From: a virus
DNA length: 56,798 nt
IMG/VR virus record: IMGVR_UViG_3300044624_003242
Coordinates: 1-56,798 of that record
Direction: 5' to 3' (one strand)
Numbering within the stretch: the stretch's first letter is position 1; the number at the start of each line of letters is the position of its first letter. The notes beneath the pieces were generated by a model. It had not been told where the DNA came from, made no database searches, and was given only the letters and a program-made list of their open reading frames with translations. Position numbers and translations under genes: made by a program. This document shows positions 41,301-53,800 of this stretch, piece by piece.

Positions 41301-41800
41301 CCTATTCGCAACTGAATGATTACAAAATGATATCTGACAACATTGTTCTCAACAGTGTGATATTCAAGCCCCTGTTTGGAATCAAAGCTGCTCCGGAACT
41401 ACGTGCCACTATCAAAGTGGTGCGGGCTCCTAAAACCACTGCCAGCTTGAGCGAAATCAAAAGTCAAGTGATCAGCTCCATCAACAATTATTTTACAATT
41501 GACAAATGGGACTTTGGCGACAGTTTCTTTTTCAGTGAACTTGCTGCATACCTGCACGAACAGTTGGGTTCTATTATCAGTTCGGTGGTGTTGGTTCCGT
41601 TGAATCCGCTCAAATCCTTTGGTGATCTTTATGAAATTAGATCGGCACCCAATGAAATTTTTGTCAGTGCCGCAACAGTAAATGACATTGAAGTCATTGA
41701 GGCACTAACACAAAGTAATATACGAAGTCAAACTCCTGTGTCGGGACTTTATCCAGTGTCTGGACCCGGCAGTAGTTTAAGTCAAACAGGTGAATATTAA
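38336..41800 (+). CDS. 6: Baseplate wedge protein gp6
   Basis: A 1,154-residue protein, the gp6 inner-baseplate ring component (T4: 660, so much longer). The N-terminus (YREADFQSYDFETLRKSFVD, YPETFNDYIESSEFIALLDV, RENFLDTAERRDSVVRLANL) is clearly gp6/gpJ-like. TREVEE-type later motifs include RETIEEIKQRAPARYYTQNR and VNGEDYN. The middle (about 500-900) is extra beta-rich sequence; the C-terminal part ends in the wedge-like PTIDQL... region. Late promoter GATAAATA lies 18 bases upstream. It overlaps the next gene by one base. Confidence 0.94.
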   Translation: MAKTTRQTAIFGVEDWKRLYQTYREADFQSYDFETLRKSFVDYLRLYYPETFNDYIESSEFIALLDVMAFMGQALAFRNDLNARENFLDTAERRDSVVRLANLVSYTPKRNQAAQGFLKVFSVTTTEDITDFNGINLSNVTVNWNDPTNPNWFEQFTYITNAAMVDSQKFGRPGNTQNILGVRTEEYSLNLVPGFLPIVSYNSTVDGVSMPFEAVSSTSQGRDYVYEPAPRPSGIFNVLYRNDSLGFGSDNTGYFFLFKQGILLNQDFNLAEAIPNRTVNINIEGVNNEDYWLYKLDNVGSIASEWLYEESIYAAAVEQLTPEQRKIYSITSRANDQITLTFGDGVFAEVPVGLFRSYVRSSNGLQYIINPEEMQSILIPISYISRFGRLETITFNCGITQPVSNAQPRETIEEIKQRAPARYYTQNRMVNGEDYNNFPFTRYNNIIKSKAVARSATGTSRYIDLTDVTGKYSSTNIFSSDGVLYRENLLPSFEFDWVNRNDIVDIITNNIEPLLSSRSMLQFYYANFERPNLAILNLAWNQSTTLVNETTGYFYNTFNSNPQAIGLYASNNARYVTQGSLVKFIPPVGFFFDANNKLVAGTPVRADEKLEIWATVSAVILDGINNGLGNLPDGNGPVALNTFVPDGALAAEVIPKFIDDLPGALEQSMLQQIELFRNFGIGYDNLNSTWYLITSTNLAVDTAFSLANAQNTQGVNLDASWLIEFVTNGESYTVISRGLDYVFASVIETRFFFDGSEKVYDSRTGQIIKDFVRVLKSNSRPDSNLPLSGDITMEIIAQPVESDGYVDDYQVVVSYRDSNGDGVADNPDFFNEIVAPTVNPTSKLVFLQLTTDFDDTETYLPVAAGVINTSYTTKDAIELVKTEFINGQLFYATQEQDFYELRVELINGLVQRNLIPRLDFISRVGRQSLYFQYRHNSPLTNVIDPGSTNIIDLYIVNQEYYTAYQNYIKDTTGSVPQPQPPTIDQLTVAYSQLNDYKMISDNIVLNSVIFKPLFGIKAAPELRATIKVVRAPKTTASLSEIKSQVISSINNYFTIDKWDFGDSFFFSELAAYLHEQLGSIISSVVLVPLNPLKSFGDLYEIRSAPNEIFVSAATVNDIEVIEALTQSNIRSQTPVSGLYPVSGPGSSLSQTGEY

Positions 41801-44800
41801 TGGCCATACCACGTACCGTAGATCTGCTGCCCGAGATTTTTCGTACCGACACTAATCGCAAATTTCTAAATGCCACATTAGATCAGTTGACACAAGAACC
41901 CAATCTCAAACGAACACAGGGTTATGTGGGTCGTCGAGTTGGTCCCGGTGTCAATCCTGCTGACAATTATGTCACAGAACCATCAGCGGTCAGAACTGAT
42001 TATCAACTTGAACCCGGGGTTGTGTTTTTAAAGCCCGATACCAGTCAGCCCATTGATGCCATCACCTATCCGGGAATCTTGGATGCACTGGACCTGCAAG
42101 GCGCCAACACCACTCGAGCAGATCGACTTTTTGACAGTCAGTATTATGCGTGGGATTCTTTTTGCGATCTAGACAAGTTTTCTAATTACAGCCAATACTA
42201 CTGGTTGGCTGGTGGACCTGACTCGGTTGATATTTTTGGAACAGCAGTGGCATTGACAGATGTCTGGGAGATAACACGCGAAGCCAATGGTTATATTTTC
42301 AGTGACATCGACGGCGAAAACCCTGACATCACATTGGTGCGTGGCGGAAATTATGAGTTTACAGTGAATCAGCCCGGTGCTGGATTCTGGATTCAAGCTG
42401 CCCCAGGTATCAGCGGAACCATGCCTTTTGCGCCCAACATCAGCAGCCGCGGCGTATTGGGAGTAGACAACAATGGAACACAACAAGGCACAGTTCGTTT
42501 CAATGTACCACTAAAAACAGCACAAGATTTTTATTATTCGTTGCCCAGCATTGAAGATGTTGATCTAGTAACCACGCTGAAATTTAATCAAATTAACAAT
42601 GTTTATGTCAGTGAATTTTTAGCACAATATCCCGATGGCATTGATGATATCACCGATCTCGACGGTCGTACCTTGGTATTTTTGAACACAACGGCCAACG
42701 CCGAATCTGGTGGTTGGCAAATAACCACACAGTTTGATCCGTTACCTCGCACAGACATCGACAATGGCTTGCCCGGCAGCTACGATACATTAACCTATGA
42801 TCAAACCACAGATTTGCCTGTGAGCGAACGTTATAGTGTTTGGCAAATTCAATACATCGATGATATTGACGGCAATCCATTTATTCGTCTTAACAGTATT
42901 TTACCTGTGGCAAACCTCAGCAAGTTTGCTGTACTGTTTGGCACTGAATATGCCAGTACCCAATGGTATAAAAATGCATCTGGCGTCTTTGAAGAAATAC
43001 CTTTGCTGACAGCAGTGCTAGACACCTTGTGGTATCAGGACAGTGTCAATCCCGAATTGTTTGGCAGAATCAAATTGGTCGATTTAGATCAAGAACAATT
43101 CATCAATATCGACGAAATTATTGGGGCAAAAAATTATACCAGTCCCAATGGAGTGGTGTTTACAAACGGATTAAAAGTACAATTCCGCGGACTGATTGAG
43201 CCAGCACAATTTCAAAATTTAGAATACTATGTGGAAGGAGTAGGTACCGGTCCGGGAATTGATGCTAGGGTAGGGTTTATTGATGGTGAGGCCTATTTTG
43301 GTCCGTTCCATATCTATCAATCTAGAAAGATGACAGGTCCAGTTCACAAGGAAGACGAATTCCAACAGTACATCTACGACACTGTTGAAGAAAGTGTACT
43401 GGCCACTGGCAGTGGTGGCCCAGCCGGAGCTCCGCTACCAACCACTGGCGTGTTTGGAGCCATGATCGGTAACGGTATTAAATTGATACCAGTTACAGAT
43501 TTTATAACTCCTGAAACATATACCATCAGCGAATCAGTTCCGTATGACAGTACCAGTTACGATTCATCTCCGTACGATTCTAATTTGAATGAACCGCAAA
43601 TCCCAGATTACATCACTATCAATCGTGCCAGTGCTGACCGTAATGCGTGGAGTCGCAGCAACCGATGGTTCCACATTGATGTCCTTGCTGCCACTGCTGA
43701 ATACAACAATCAAATTTTGAATGTCAACAACAGTCTGCGTGCTAAACGTCCTGTTATTGAATTCCGTGCCAATATAAACTTGTTTAATTTTGGCACACAA
43801 GGCAAGTCGCCAGTTAACATTGTAGATCTAGAAAATACTGATGCATTCAGCAATATAAACGGAACAGCAGGATACAGCACCGACGGATACACATTCATCA
43901 ACGGTAGCCGAGTTATTTTTGCTGCTGATGCTGATCCCAATGTTCGTAACCAAATATACGAAGTGCGATTTATTGATCCTGATAACTCGGGTAATTTGAT
44001 TATTGATTTAGTGCCAGCATTCAATGGCATAGCCCTGGTCAATCAAACAGTGGTCTGTCTCAGCGGCATACAACAACAAGGAAAAAGTTTTTGGTTCGAC
44101 GGAGTAAGTTGGTTACCCGCACAAGAAAAGACCGGAATCAATCAGCCACCACTGTTTGATGTTATTGACAGCAACGGATTTAGTTTTAGCAATCAAGCAG
44201 TTTATCCCAGCAGCACTTTTGCTGGCAGCAAACTGTTTGGCTATGCACAAGGAACAACGCAGATACAAGACATTGTGTTGGGATTTCCGTTGAGATATCT
44301 CAACATTAACAACGTAGGCGATATTGTTTTTGAAAACTATCTGTACACTGAAAAATTTATCTATGTGGAAGATCGAGTAAGTCGCGAGCAAAATGTCAGC
44401 ACTGGATTTGTACGTCAGTATATTGATCGAGTATTGTTTAGTGATCTAATAGGTTGGCAATCCAGTCAGTCAAGAAATATCAGTCGCCAAATATTTAAAT
44501 TTGAATATGCAGAATTACCGTTGACTTTAGATATTCCTGTCGATGTTGATGCTATTTTTGCGCCATTGCAAATATTTGCCGAAGGTAAATTCATTGAGCC
44601 CGACACCTACGTTTACGAAATTGTCAACAGCACAACTGTTATAACTCTATTGGAACCACTTCCTATAGGAACTGTAATTGAAGTGCAGGCCATAAGCAGT
44701 GTGGCCAGCAGTGTTGGATATTATCAAGTTCCGTTAAATTTAGAAAATAATCCTCTCAATGAAAACAGCAATGTGTTTACCTTGGGAACCATACGTACTC

Positions 44801-47800
44801 ATTACGAAAGCATTGGTCAAAATTTACGCAACATTCAAGGCCCAATTATTGGTGCCAACAACAGCCGAGACCTAGGTAACATTTTGCGTTACGGCGACAT
44901 CATTGTACAACACAGTTCACCATTGGCACTGACTGGTGTGTTTTTGCGAAGAGAACAATTTGAATTGTTCTCAGCACTGGAATTCAACAGCAGAGAATAT
45001 ATCAAATTTAAGGCGTTGTTGTTGGATCTGGCTGTTAAAGGCAATTTTGAAAACTTGACCGCCAGTGAGATTTTAGATATTGTACTGCAGGAAATTGCAC
45101 TGAGCAAGAGTGAGATTTCTCCGTTCTACTGGTCTGACATGATACCAGCAGGTGAAACTTACACAGAGAAATCGGAAACATACTCGTTTATCAGCACACC
45201 CACATTTGATACTTTTCAAACTTACAATTTTGATTCTGCAAATTTCAAAGGGTTATTGATCTTCCTCAACGGTGAATTGCTGATCAACGGTTATGATTAC
45301 ACAGTTTCTGCAGACTCGCCCACAGTAACTATTACTGCACCGTTGACAATCGGGGATGTTATAAAGATTCGTGAATATCCCACTACCTACGGTAGTTTTG
45401 TACCAAACACTCCCACAAAGTTGGGTTTGTATCCGGCCTTTAAACCAGAGATATACATCGACAACAGTTATACCAGTGCTCGCGTTGTAATACGCGGACA
45501 CGACGGATCAATCACCTTGGCATTCCGTGATGTGCGTGATCAGGTGTTATTGGAATTTGAAAAGAGAATTTTTGATAACCTCAAAATTGGCACTGCTATT
45601 CCGTTGAGTACAGCAGATGTTGTGCCTGGACAATTTCGTACCACCGACTACACTCAAACTGAAATCAACGACATGCTGAGTGTGGATTTTCTCAGCTGGG
45701 TAGGGTGGAACAAGCTGGATTATACAACACAAGAATATCAAGCATCCGACGAGTTTACTTACAATTACAGTCAAAGTGCAGACGTATTGACCAATCGGCC
45801 GTCCGTCGGGGCCTGGAGAGGAATTTACAACTATTTCTATGATACCTATACTCCCAATACTACTCCTTGGGAGATGCTAGGACTTAGCAAAAAACCTGAC
45901 TGGTGGGAAAATCAGTACGGTCCTGCACCCTACACATCAGGTAACACAGTTCTTTGGGATGATTTGGCAGCCGGTCTAATTCGCGATCCCAATGGTTCCT
46001 ACGTTGATCCTTTGTATATTCGACCTGAACTGCTGAGTGTGATACCGGCCGGGTCTGAAGGAGAATTATTAAATCCTTTAGAGTGTACCGTTGGTAACTT
46101 TGATGCTACCAGCTTTAGACGCAGCTGGAAATTTGGCGACAACGGACCAGTTGAAAACACCTGGCGTACTTCAAGCTCGTGGCCATTTTCTGCCATGCGA
46201 CTGTTGGCATTGACCAAACCTGCACAGTTCTTCAGTGTGTTTGCTGATAGAGACCGTTATGTATTTGATGCAGACCTGGATCAGTATCTTTGGGACGGGC
46301 GTTATCGCCTGGACGCCAAGGATCTTACTCCCTTGTACGGCAATGGTGTCAGCAAGGCCAGTTACCTGAATTGGATAATTGACTATAACCGTCAATTGGG
46401 TATCAACAGCACAGACAATCTGACCTTGTCCTTGAACAACATTGACGTGCGTCTGTGCTGGAGAACAGCAGCATTCACAGATAAAAAATATCTCAAGGTC
46501 TACACAGAAAGATCCACACCCGACAGCCTTAATACTAGTTTGATTCTGCCTGACGAAAGTTATCAACTGATGTTGTATAAAAATCAGCCGTTCGGACAGA
46601 TCATATACAGCTCGGTTATTGTTCAGCGTGTCGCAGACGGCTATGCAGTTTTGGGATATAGTTCCCAGGATCCTTATTTTGAAATATTGATTTCAAGACC
46701 CAGTAGCAACACTGTCACGATTGCAGCCGGCAATACTTCGATAAAAGTATCACAGGATTATACCAATAATACAGCTCAAGTACCTTACGGATTTGTGTTT
46801 ACCAACGAATCTGGTGTGTGCGATTTTCTACTCAGTTACGGAAAATTGCTAGAAGATCAGGGATTGGTATTTGAAAACCGAGAAAACGGCTACACACTCA
46901 ACTGGACTCAGATGGCACAAGAATTCTTGTACTGGACTCAGCAAGGGTGGGCAACCGGTTCTATTATCAACTTAAACCCAGCTGCAACCAGCATATCTGT
47001 TGTGCGTGCAAATGCAATTGTTGACAGCATCAATACATATACTCCTGAAAACATAATTCTCAATCAAAATCGTCAGCCGTTGCCGACTTCTGAGTTGGTG
47101 ATTGATCGATTAGATAACTTGTTCAAGGTGTCTACTCTAACATCCAACACCATCAATTATCTGCAGCTAAAGTTTACTGCCTACGAGCATTTGTTGGTGC
47201 TGGACAATCGCAGTATTTTTTCTGATCTCTTGTACAATCCGGTCACTGGTGTGCGACAGAGTCGAGTTCTTATCTCAGGATGGCTCAGTGGCAACTGGAA
47301 TGGCCAACTAAACGCTCCTGGATTTATTTTAAACCAAGACAACATTGTTGAATGGGTACCTAATCGCAAATACGCCAAGGGCGAAATTGTTCTGTTTAAA
47401 AATGAGTACTGGAGTGCCAGTAACATCATTCAACCCAGCACAGAGTTTAACTATTCGTTGTGGATCAAGAGCGATTACGATCAAATACAAAAAGGTCTGC
47501 TGCCCAACGCATCCAACCAGTCTTTGCAATTGTCAACAGCTTACAGTACATACGATGCAAACTTAGAACAAGAAGTAGACTTGTTCAGCTATGGACTGAT
47601 TGGATTCCGTCCGAGAGAATACATGCAAGCACTTAATCTGGATGATGTAAGCCAGGTCAACTTGTACCAACAGTTTCTAAACACCAAGGGTACATTACGC
47701 AGTGCAGAAATATTTAATTTGGCAGATCTAGGAAAGGAAGCAGCCGAGTATCAGATCTATGAATTCTGGGCAATCTTACGCAGCACATACGGAGCCACAG

Positions 47801-50800
47801 CAAATAGAAGTTATTTTGAATTGTTGTTGAATCAGGCTTTATTGCCCAGTGATCCCAGCTTAATTCAAGTTGTGCTGCCGGGTGAAACTAGCAAAGCCGA
47901 TCAAACAGTACTGTTACAAGATGTATGGAAGTCCAGCACAAACTTGACATCGCCGAACATTTTGCCTACCACGATTATCAATCCAACTGACATTGGTTTA
48001 CCTACTGCTGGATATGCAAATTTAGATGATGTGGATCTCACTGCATTTGATTTAGATGCTGTGGTTGCACTCGACGGTGCGCTAGATGAAATTGGAGTAG
48101 GCACCACAATCTGGGTGGCCAGCGTCAATCAGTACGACTGGCATGTTTATCGTGCAGAACTTGTGCCCGGCACAATTACTCGTGTGTCCGACAATCTCGA
48201 AGGACAAAGTCTAGTGCAGTTCAACAAAGCACACGGACTTGCGATCAATGATATTTTGGTAATCAAGTTTTTCGATGACAGTATCAACGGCATTTACCGT
48301 GTTCGTGCAGTACCCGGCATCACTACCTTGTTGATTGATTATGTGTTTGACGGATTGCAAAGTTCAATAACCGGCGAAGGTGTTGGATTTACTCTGCAAC
48401 CTGCTCGTGTTGCTCAAGCAGCTGATATTGCTGATCTGCCTTATGCTCGACAACTTACTCCGGGCATCAAGGTCTGGGTTGACAACAATGGCGCTGATCA
48501 TTGGACTGTGTTAGAAAAAATAGATCCGTTTACTCAACCGTCTGTTGTTACACCTACAATTCCGTTAGAAAATTCCTTGTATGGTGCCAGCTTGGCACAA
48601 GGATTTAGAAATCTCAGCGCCTTGGTTGGTGCTCCAGGCTACAATCCTGCCAGTGCAGCAACTGTTCCAGGAGCAGTCTACACTTATGTAAAAACCGATG
48701 CAGATGTTTATGCGCAAAATTCTGTATTGGAATTGGGAACAACCGGCACCAGTGGATATGGCAATGCCATGGACATGGGAGACCAGCAATGGGCAGTGGT
48801 AGGTGCCAGTGCCAGTAATACCAATCGCGGATATGCAGTTGTTGTTTATCGAGATCCAGGTTCAGCAGTGTTTCAGCAATGGCAGTTGTTATCGATTGAT
48901 CCCGGATCTGCTGTAACTGCTGCTGATGAGTTTGGTTACAGTGTGACTATAAGTCAAGACGAACGCTGGGTATATGTTGGTGCACCAGGCGGCAACATTG
49001 TTTATGTGTACGGTCGTGTAGATTATCAAAATCAATTTGTCGTATACCGTGTCACTGTGACTCAAAATTTCTTCAACTACAGCAATCACATTGTGATTGA
49101 CTTGGATGATCAATTGGTAGTGTCCGATGGCAGCACAATATTGACCCTGGGAATAGATTATATAGTTGCTGGCGGCAACGTGGTTTTTTCAATACCACCA
49201 GATGCAGATTCTCTTATCACTATTACTCGCCGTGCAACTCAATCGTTCACTGGCGATGCGTCGACTACAGTATTTGATCTGAGTTCGATTTATACGGCTG
49301 TTAATTCATACAGCGCCAGTGTGTACATTGATGATGTGCTACAAAGACCCGTTACAGATTACACTGTCTCGGCCCTGCGAGCATTGACATTTGTTACAGC
49401 ACCTGCGGCCGGCACGACTATTAATGTAAGAGCTCAAACCTATTTTACACCTGTTACGTCGTTGACTGTGCCGGGAGTATCAAGCACAGAAAGATTTGGT
49501 CACAGTGTCAGCACCACTACCGACGGCCGCCAGGTTATAGTAGGATGCCCAGACATTTCTTACACAGATCCTGTGACCAGTCAAGTTGTTCAACAGGCCG
49601 GCGCAACCTATGTGTTTGACCGATCTATACAGAATTTCCAGATCACCGACAGCACAACGGTAGATTATACCACAGTACAAAATTTGGTTACACCTACATC
49701 AGTTATATTAAATGGTGTGTTCTTACTAAACCAACAAAACAACATTGGCGGAACATATTCTGTTGCAGCCAACACAGTCACAGTTGATACTGATATTGCA
49801 GTAGGTGATGTGCTGACTATTGAATCGAATCAGTTTAGTTTGATTCAAACAATCTACTCAGTTGCACCAGATTCGGCCAGCAAATTTGGCTACAAGTTGG
49901 ATCAGTGTATCAATGATTGCAGTTTGTATGTTTCTGCACCATTTGCTGACTCAGACTATGTGCAGTCTGGACAGGTTGAATTCAATCAAAACCAAGCACG
50001 AGTTTACGGCATTATAACCAGCAACATAGCCAACCCCACCCTGACCACAGGCAATACCATTAGAATCAACAATTATTTTGTTGAGTTGACAGGAACCACT
50101 GTGGCTGATTTGGCAGCAGACATCAACGCTGCTGGCGTGCCAAATGCACAAGCATCTGTTACAGCTGACGTTACCTTGCTAGGAGATGGAACTACTAGAG
50201 TATTTGATGTTGGCACAATTTGGTCTGCTGCTGTATCTTACACAAGTCGAGTATTAATCAACGATGTAGTTCAAACTGACGGAGTCAACTACACTTACAA
50301 CAATACCACACAGCAGATAACATTTAGTGTGGCACCACTTGTGTCTGACCGCATAGTACTTGTAAGTGGAAGATTGATCTTATCGGCTAAGAATTTTCAG
50401 TCTGCAGCAGTATTGAACAAACTGCAAGTGTTACCCGGAACAGGTACATTGTTTGCAAATCTGGGCTGGACAATTTACGTTAACTTGCAAGTTATTACAG
50501 CACCAATACAGCAAAACTTTGCTAATTTCGGCAGCGGATTATTCATTAGCGACAACACAACTGCGCTGCTGATCGGCGCACCCAATGGATCAGCTATTAC
50601 GCAGGTGACGTTTGACGCCGGTACCACCACATTTGATTCTTTCAGCACACTGTTTGGTGATACTGTTATACAAAGTGGCGTGGTATATTCATACGATTTC
50701 CTTCCTGCTGCCAGCCCAACAGTGACCAATCCAGGGCAGTTTGTTTTTGGACAACAGATTTTTGACACAAGCATAACTTCAGTAGATCAATTTGGAACAG

Positions 50801-53800
50801 CCATTGATTATACCACAGGTACACTGCTGATTGGATCACCTGGCAGTGACTTGGGTGACAGTCAATCCAATTACGGACAGGTTGTTTTGTTGAAAAATCC
50901 TGAACAGCAACCAGCATGGAAAGTCATTCGAGCACAACAACCAGTGGTAGATGTTTCTTTGCTGAACACAGTGTTCATGTATGATCGTGTCAGTGGTAGT
51001 CAAAAACAATACTTTGATTATTTTAACCCCTTGCAAGGTCGATTGTTAGGAGCTGTGGCTCAAAACATCGATTACATCGGTGCAATCAATCCAGCTGCTT
51101 ACAACGTGGGCGAAGTAAACAATTATGGCAACAGTTGGAGACAAGAACGAGTTGGACAAATTTGGTGGGATACCTCCAACGTAAGATTTATCGACACCAA
51201 CCAAGACGATATTGTGTATGCCAGCCGCAGATGGGGGCAAGTGTTCCCGGGCAGCATAATTCAAGTCTACCAATGGATTGCCAGCAGTGTCTCGCCTGCA
51301 GACTATGCCGGCCCAGGCCTGCCTCTCAATACCACCAGTTATGTGACATCTACTTCGCTGAATGAGCAAGGAGTTTTTGGAACACAATATTATTTCTGGG
51401 TAACAGGAATTAGCACTGTTGATCGTGCAGCCAAGAAAACTTTGAGCATTGAAACGATTTCTCAGTACATTTTTAGTCCTCGCAGCAGTGGAATCAGCTA
51501 TATTGCACCAATTGATGCAAGCACCATTGCGATATACAACGGACTGCCGTATATTTCTGCACAAGATACTATCTTGCATGTCGAATATGATCAACAATAT
51601 AACGATGCTGCAGTACACGTAGAATATCAATTGATTCCTGAAGGACGTGCTGATGGATTCTTAACTGACAGCTTGTATTTGAAGTTGCAAGACAGTTTTT
51701 GTGGAGTTGACACAGCCGGCAACCCAGTTCCGGATCCATTCCTAAGTCCCAGCGAACAGTACGGCTTAGAGGCTCGACCACGACAGTCCATGTTTGTTAA
51801 TCGTCTGATGGCGCTTAAAAATTACCTGGTGCGTGCCAACACAGTTCTCAAGCATTTTCCTATATCAGAGACACGTCGATTTAACTTGTTAAACAGTGCC
51901 GAACCAGAACCGTCGGTATTCAGCGGTGAGTGGAACTTGAGACTGGCCAACTATGAAGAATTAACCTATCAAAATCTAGCAGAAGTGGCACTTGGATACA
52001 AATATCTTGTGGCCAGTGACAGTAATTATCGAGGTCTCTGGGCCATATACGAAGTTGTGCCTGGCCCGTTGTTTGGATCAAAGGCCTTGACTTTGATTAG
52101 AGTACAAAATTACGACACCAAACAATTTTGGAATTATATTGATTGGTACTTACCTGGCTACAATCCCGCCACTAGAATCTTAGTTGAAGTGCCTACAGTC
52201 TCGGCACTGGATGCTATTACAGTTCCTGCAGGCAGCAGCGTAAAAGTCACTGCCAATGCACAAGGTAAATTTGAAATTTATCAATACAACAACACTTGGA
52301 CTCGAGTAGGCCTCGAAGACGGTACAATTGAGTTCCAGAAGCGTCTATGGGATTACACAGTAGATACTGGTCGTTATGGATTTGATGTTGAAGTATTTGA
52401 TGCACAGTTTTTTGATCAAGAACCAATTATTGAGACTCGCAAGATTATTCAAGCAATCAATCAAGAGTTGTTTGTTGAAGACCTGCTGATTGAAAGAAAT
52501 CGCTCGCTGACACTGATGTTCAATTATGTACTCAGCGAACAAATTGCTCCGTTATGGTTGACCAAGACCAGCTTGATCGATGTTGATCATACCATTCGTG
52601 ATCTCGTGCCTTTCCAGATCTATCGCAGAGACAATCAAGACTTTGTGCTAGACTACATCAAAGAAGTCAAACCTTACCACGTACAGATCCGCGAATTTAA
52701 CTTGATCTACAAAGGATTTGACCAGTATCTGGGCACAATAAACGATTTTGACTTGCCGGCATTCTGGGATGCTGCCCAAGACTTGTTTATTAGTCCAATA
52801 CTGGACGACTCGAGCAACGTCAGTACTACCAGCAGCTTTGCCAGCACAGATCCGATATGGACCACATTCCCCTACAATCAATGGTATGAAAATTATCTAT
52901 TGACCTTGGAATCTGTAACCATTGTTGATGCCGGAGAAGGATACACGGTAGCACCAGAAGTGGTAGTAACCGGGCAAGCTACTCGTGAAGCACAGATGAT
53001 TGCCAAAATTAATAGTCTAGGTGTAATAGTTAGTATTGAAGTAACTGACCCAGGCTTGGGATATTTGACCACTGCTATTATTGAATTAATTGGCGGCTTG
53101 CCCGAAGCACAGGCCTGGGTGGCATTGCGTCCTGCACTGGCAGGCTCAGTTATACAAACTCCGGCAGGTTTGGTATACAGAGTTGTCACCAGCGGAGTAC
53201 TAACAGCAGTTCCCCCAACCAGTACCACTAACCCAGTTGTCAGCGGCACAGCCGTGCTGACTTACCTTGGACGCAGAGCTCGTGCTGTTGCAGTCATGGG
53301 CAATGGCCTGACAAGAAGTATCACAACAACCATCAAGTACGATCGATATCAATATCAAACCACCATTGTTGACTGGCAGCCCGAAGTTAGTTACGATAAT
53401 GGAACCTTGGTGCGATACGACGATCGAGTGTGGAGTGCAGATTCTGCCGACAGCACTGCTGTGGAAACCAGTACCTTTGATCCTGATCAATGGACACTAG
53501 TACCAGCTGGCGATCTAAGTGGTGTTAATCGTACAATGGGCTATTATGTTCCTACTCCGTCGGAACCGGGTCTGGATCTTGCATTGCTGATATCAGGCGT
53601 TGATTATCCAGGAGTGCAAGTCAAAGCACCGGGCTTCAATCAAAACACCGGATTTGATGTTGGTAATTATGATATAAATCCCTACGACAACTTGGCATTT
53701 GGTCCCGAAGGAGCACCAACTTATGATCCGGCAATCTTAGATGCCATCTACGCCAGCGAATTTACTGATCCTTATTTGGGAATTGGGCCCACTGCTATCA

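Noticed and set aside
41790-41810. Frameshift fusing gp6 to the giant gene
   Set aside because: The junction is an ordinary TAATG start-stop overlap with no slippery sequence.
51046-51630. 194-residue minus-strand frame inside the giant gene
   Set aside because: It is antisense to a conserved block of the gp7-like protein, of unlikely composition and without promoter.
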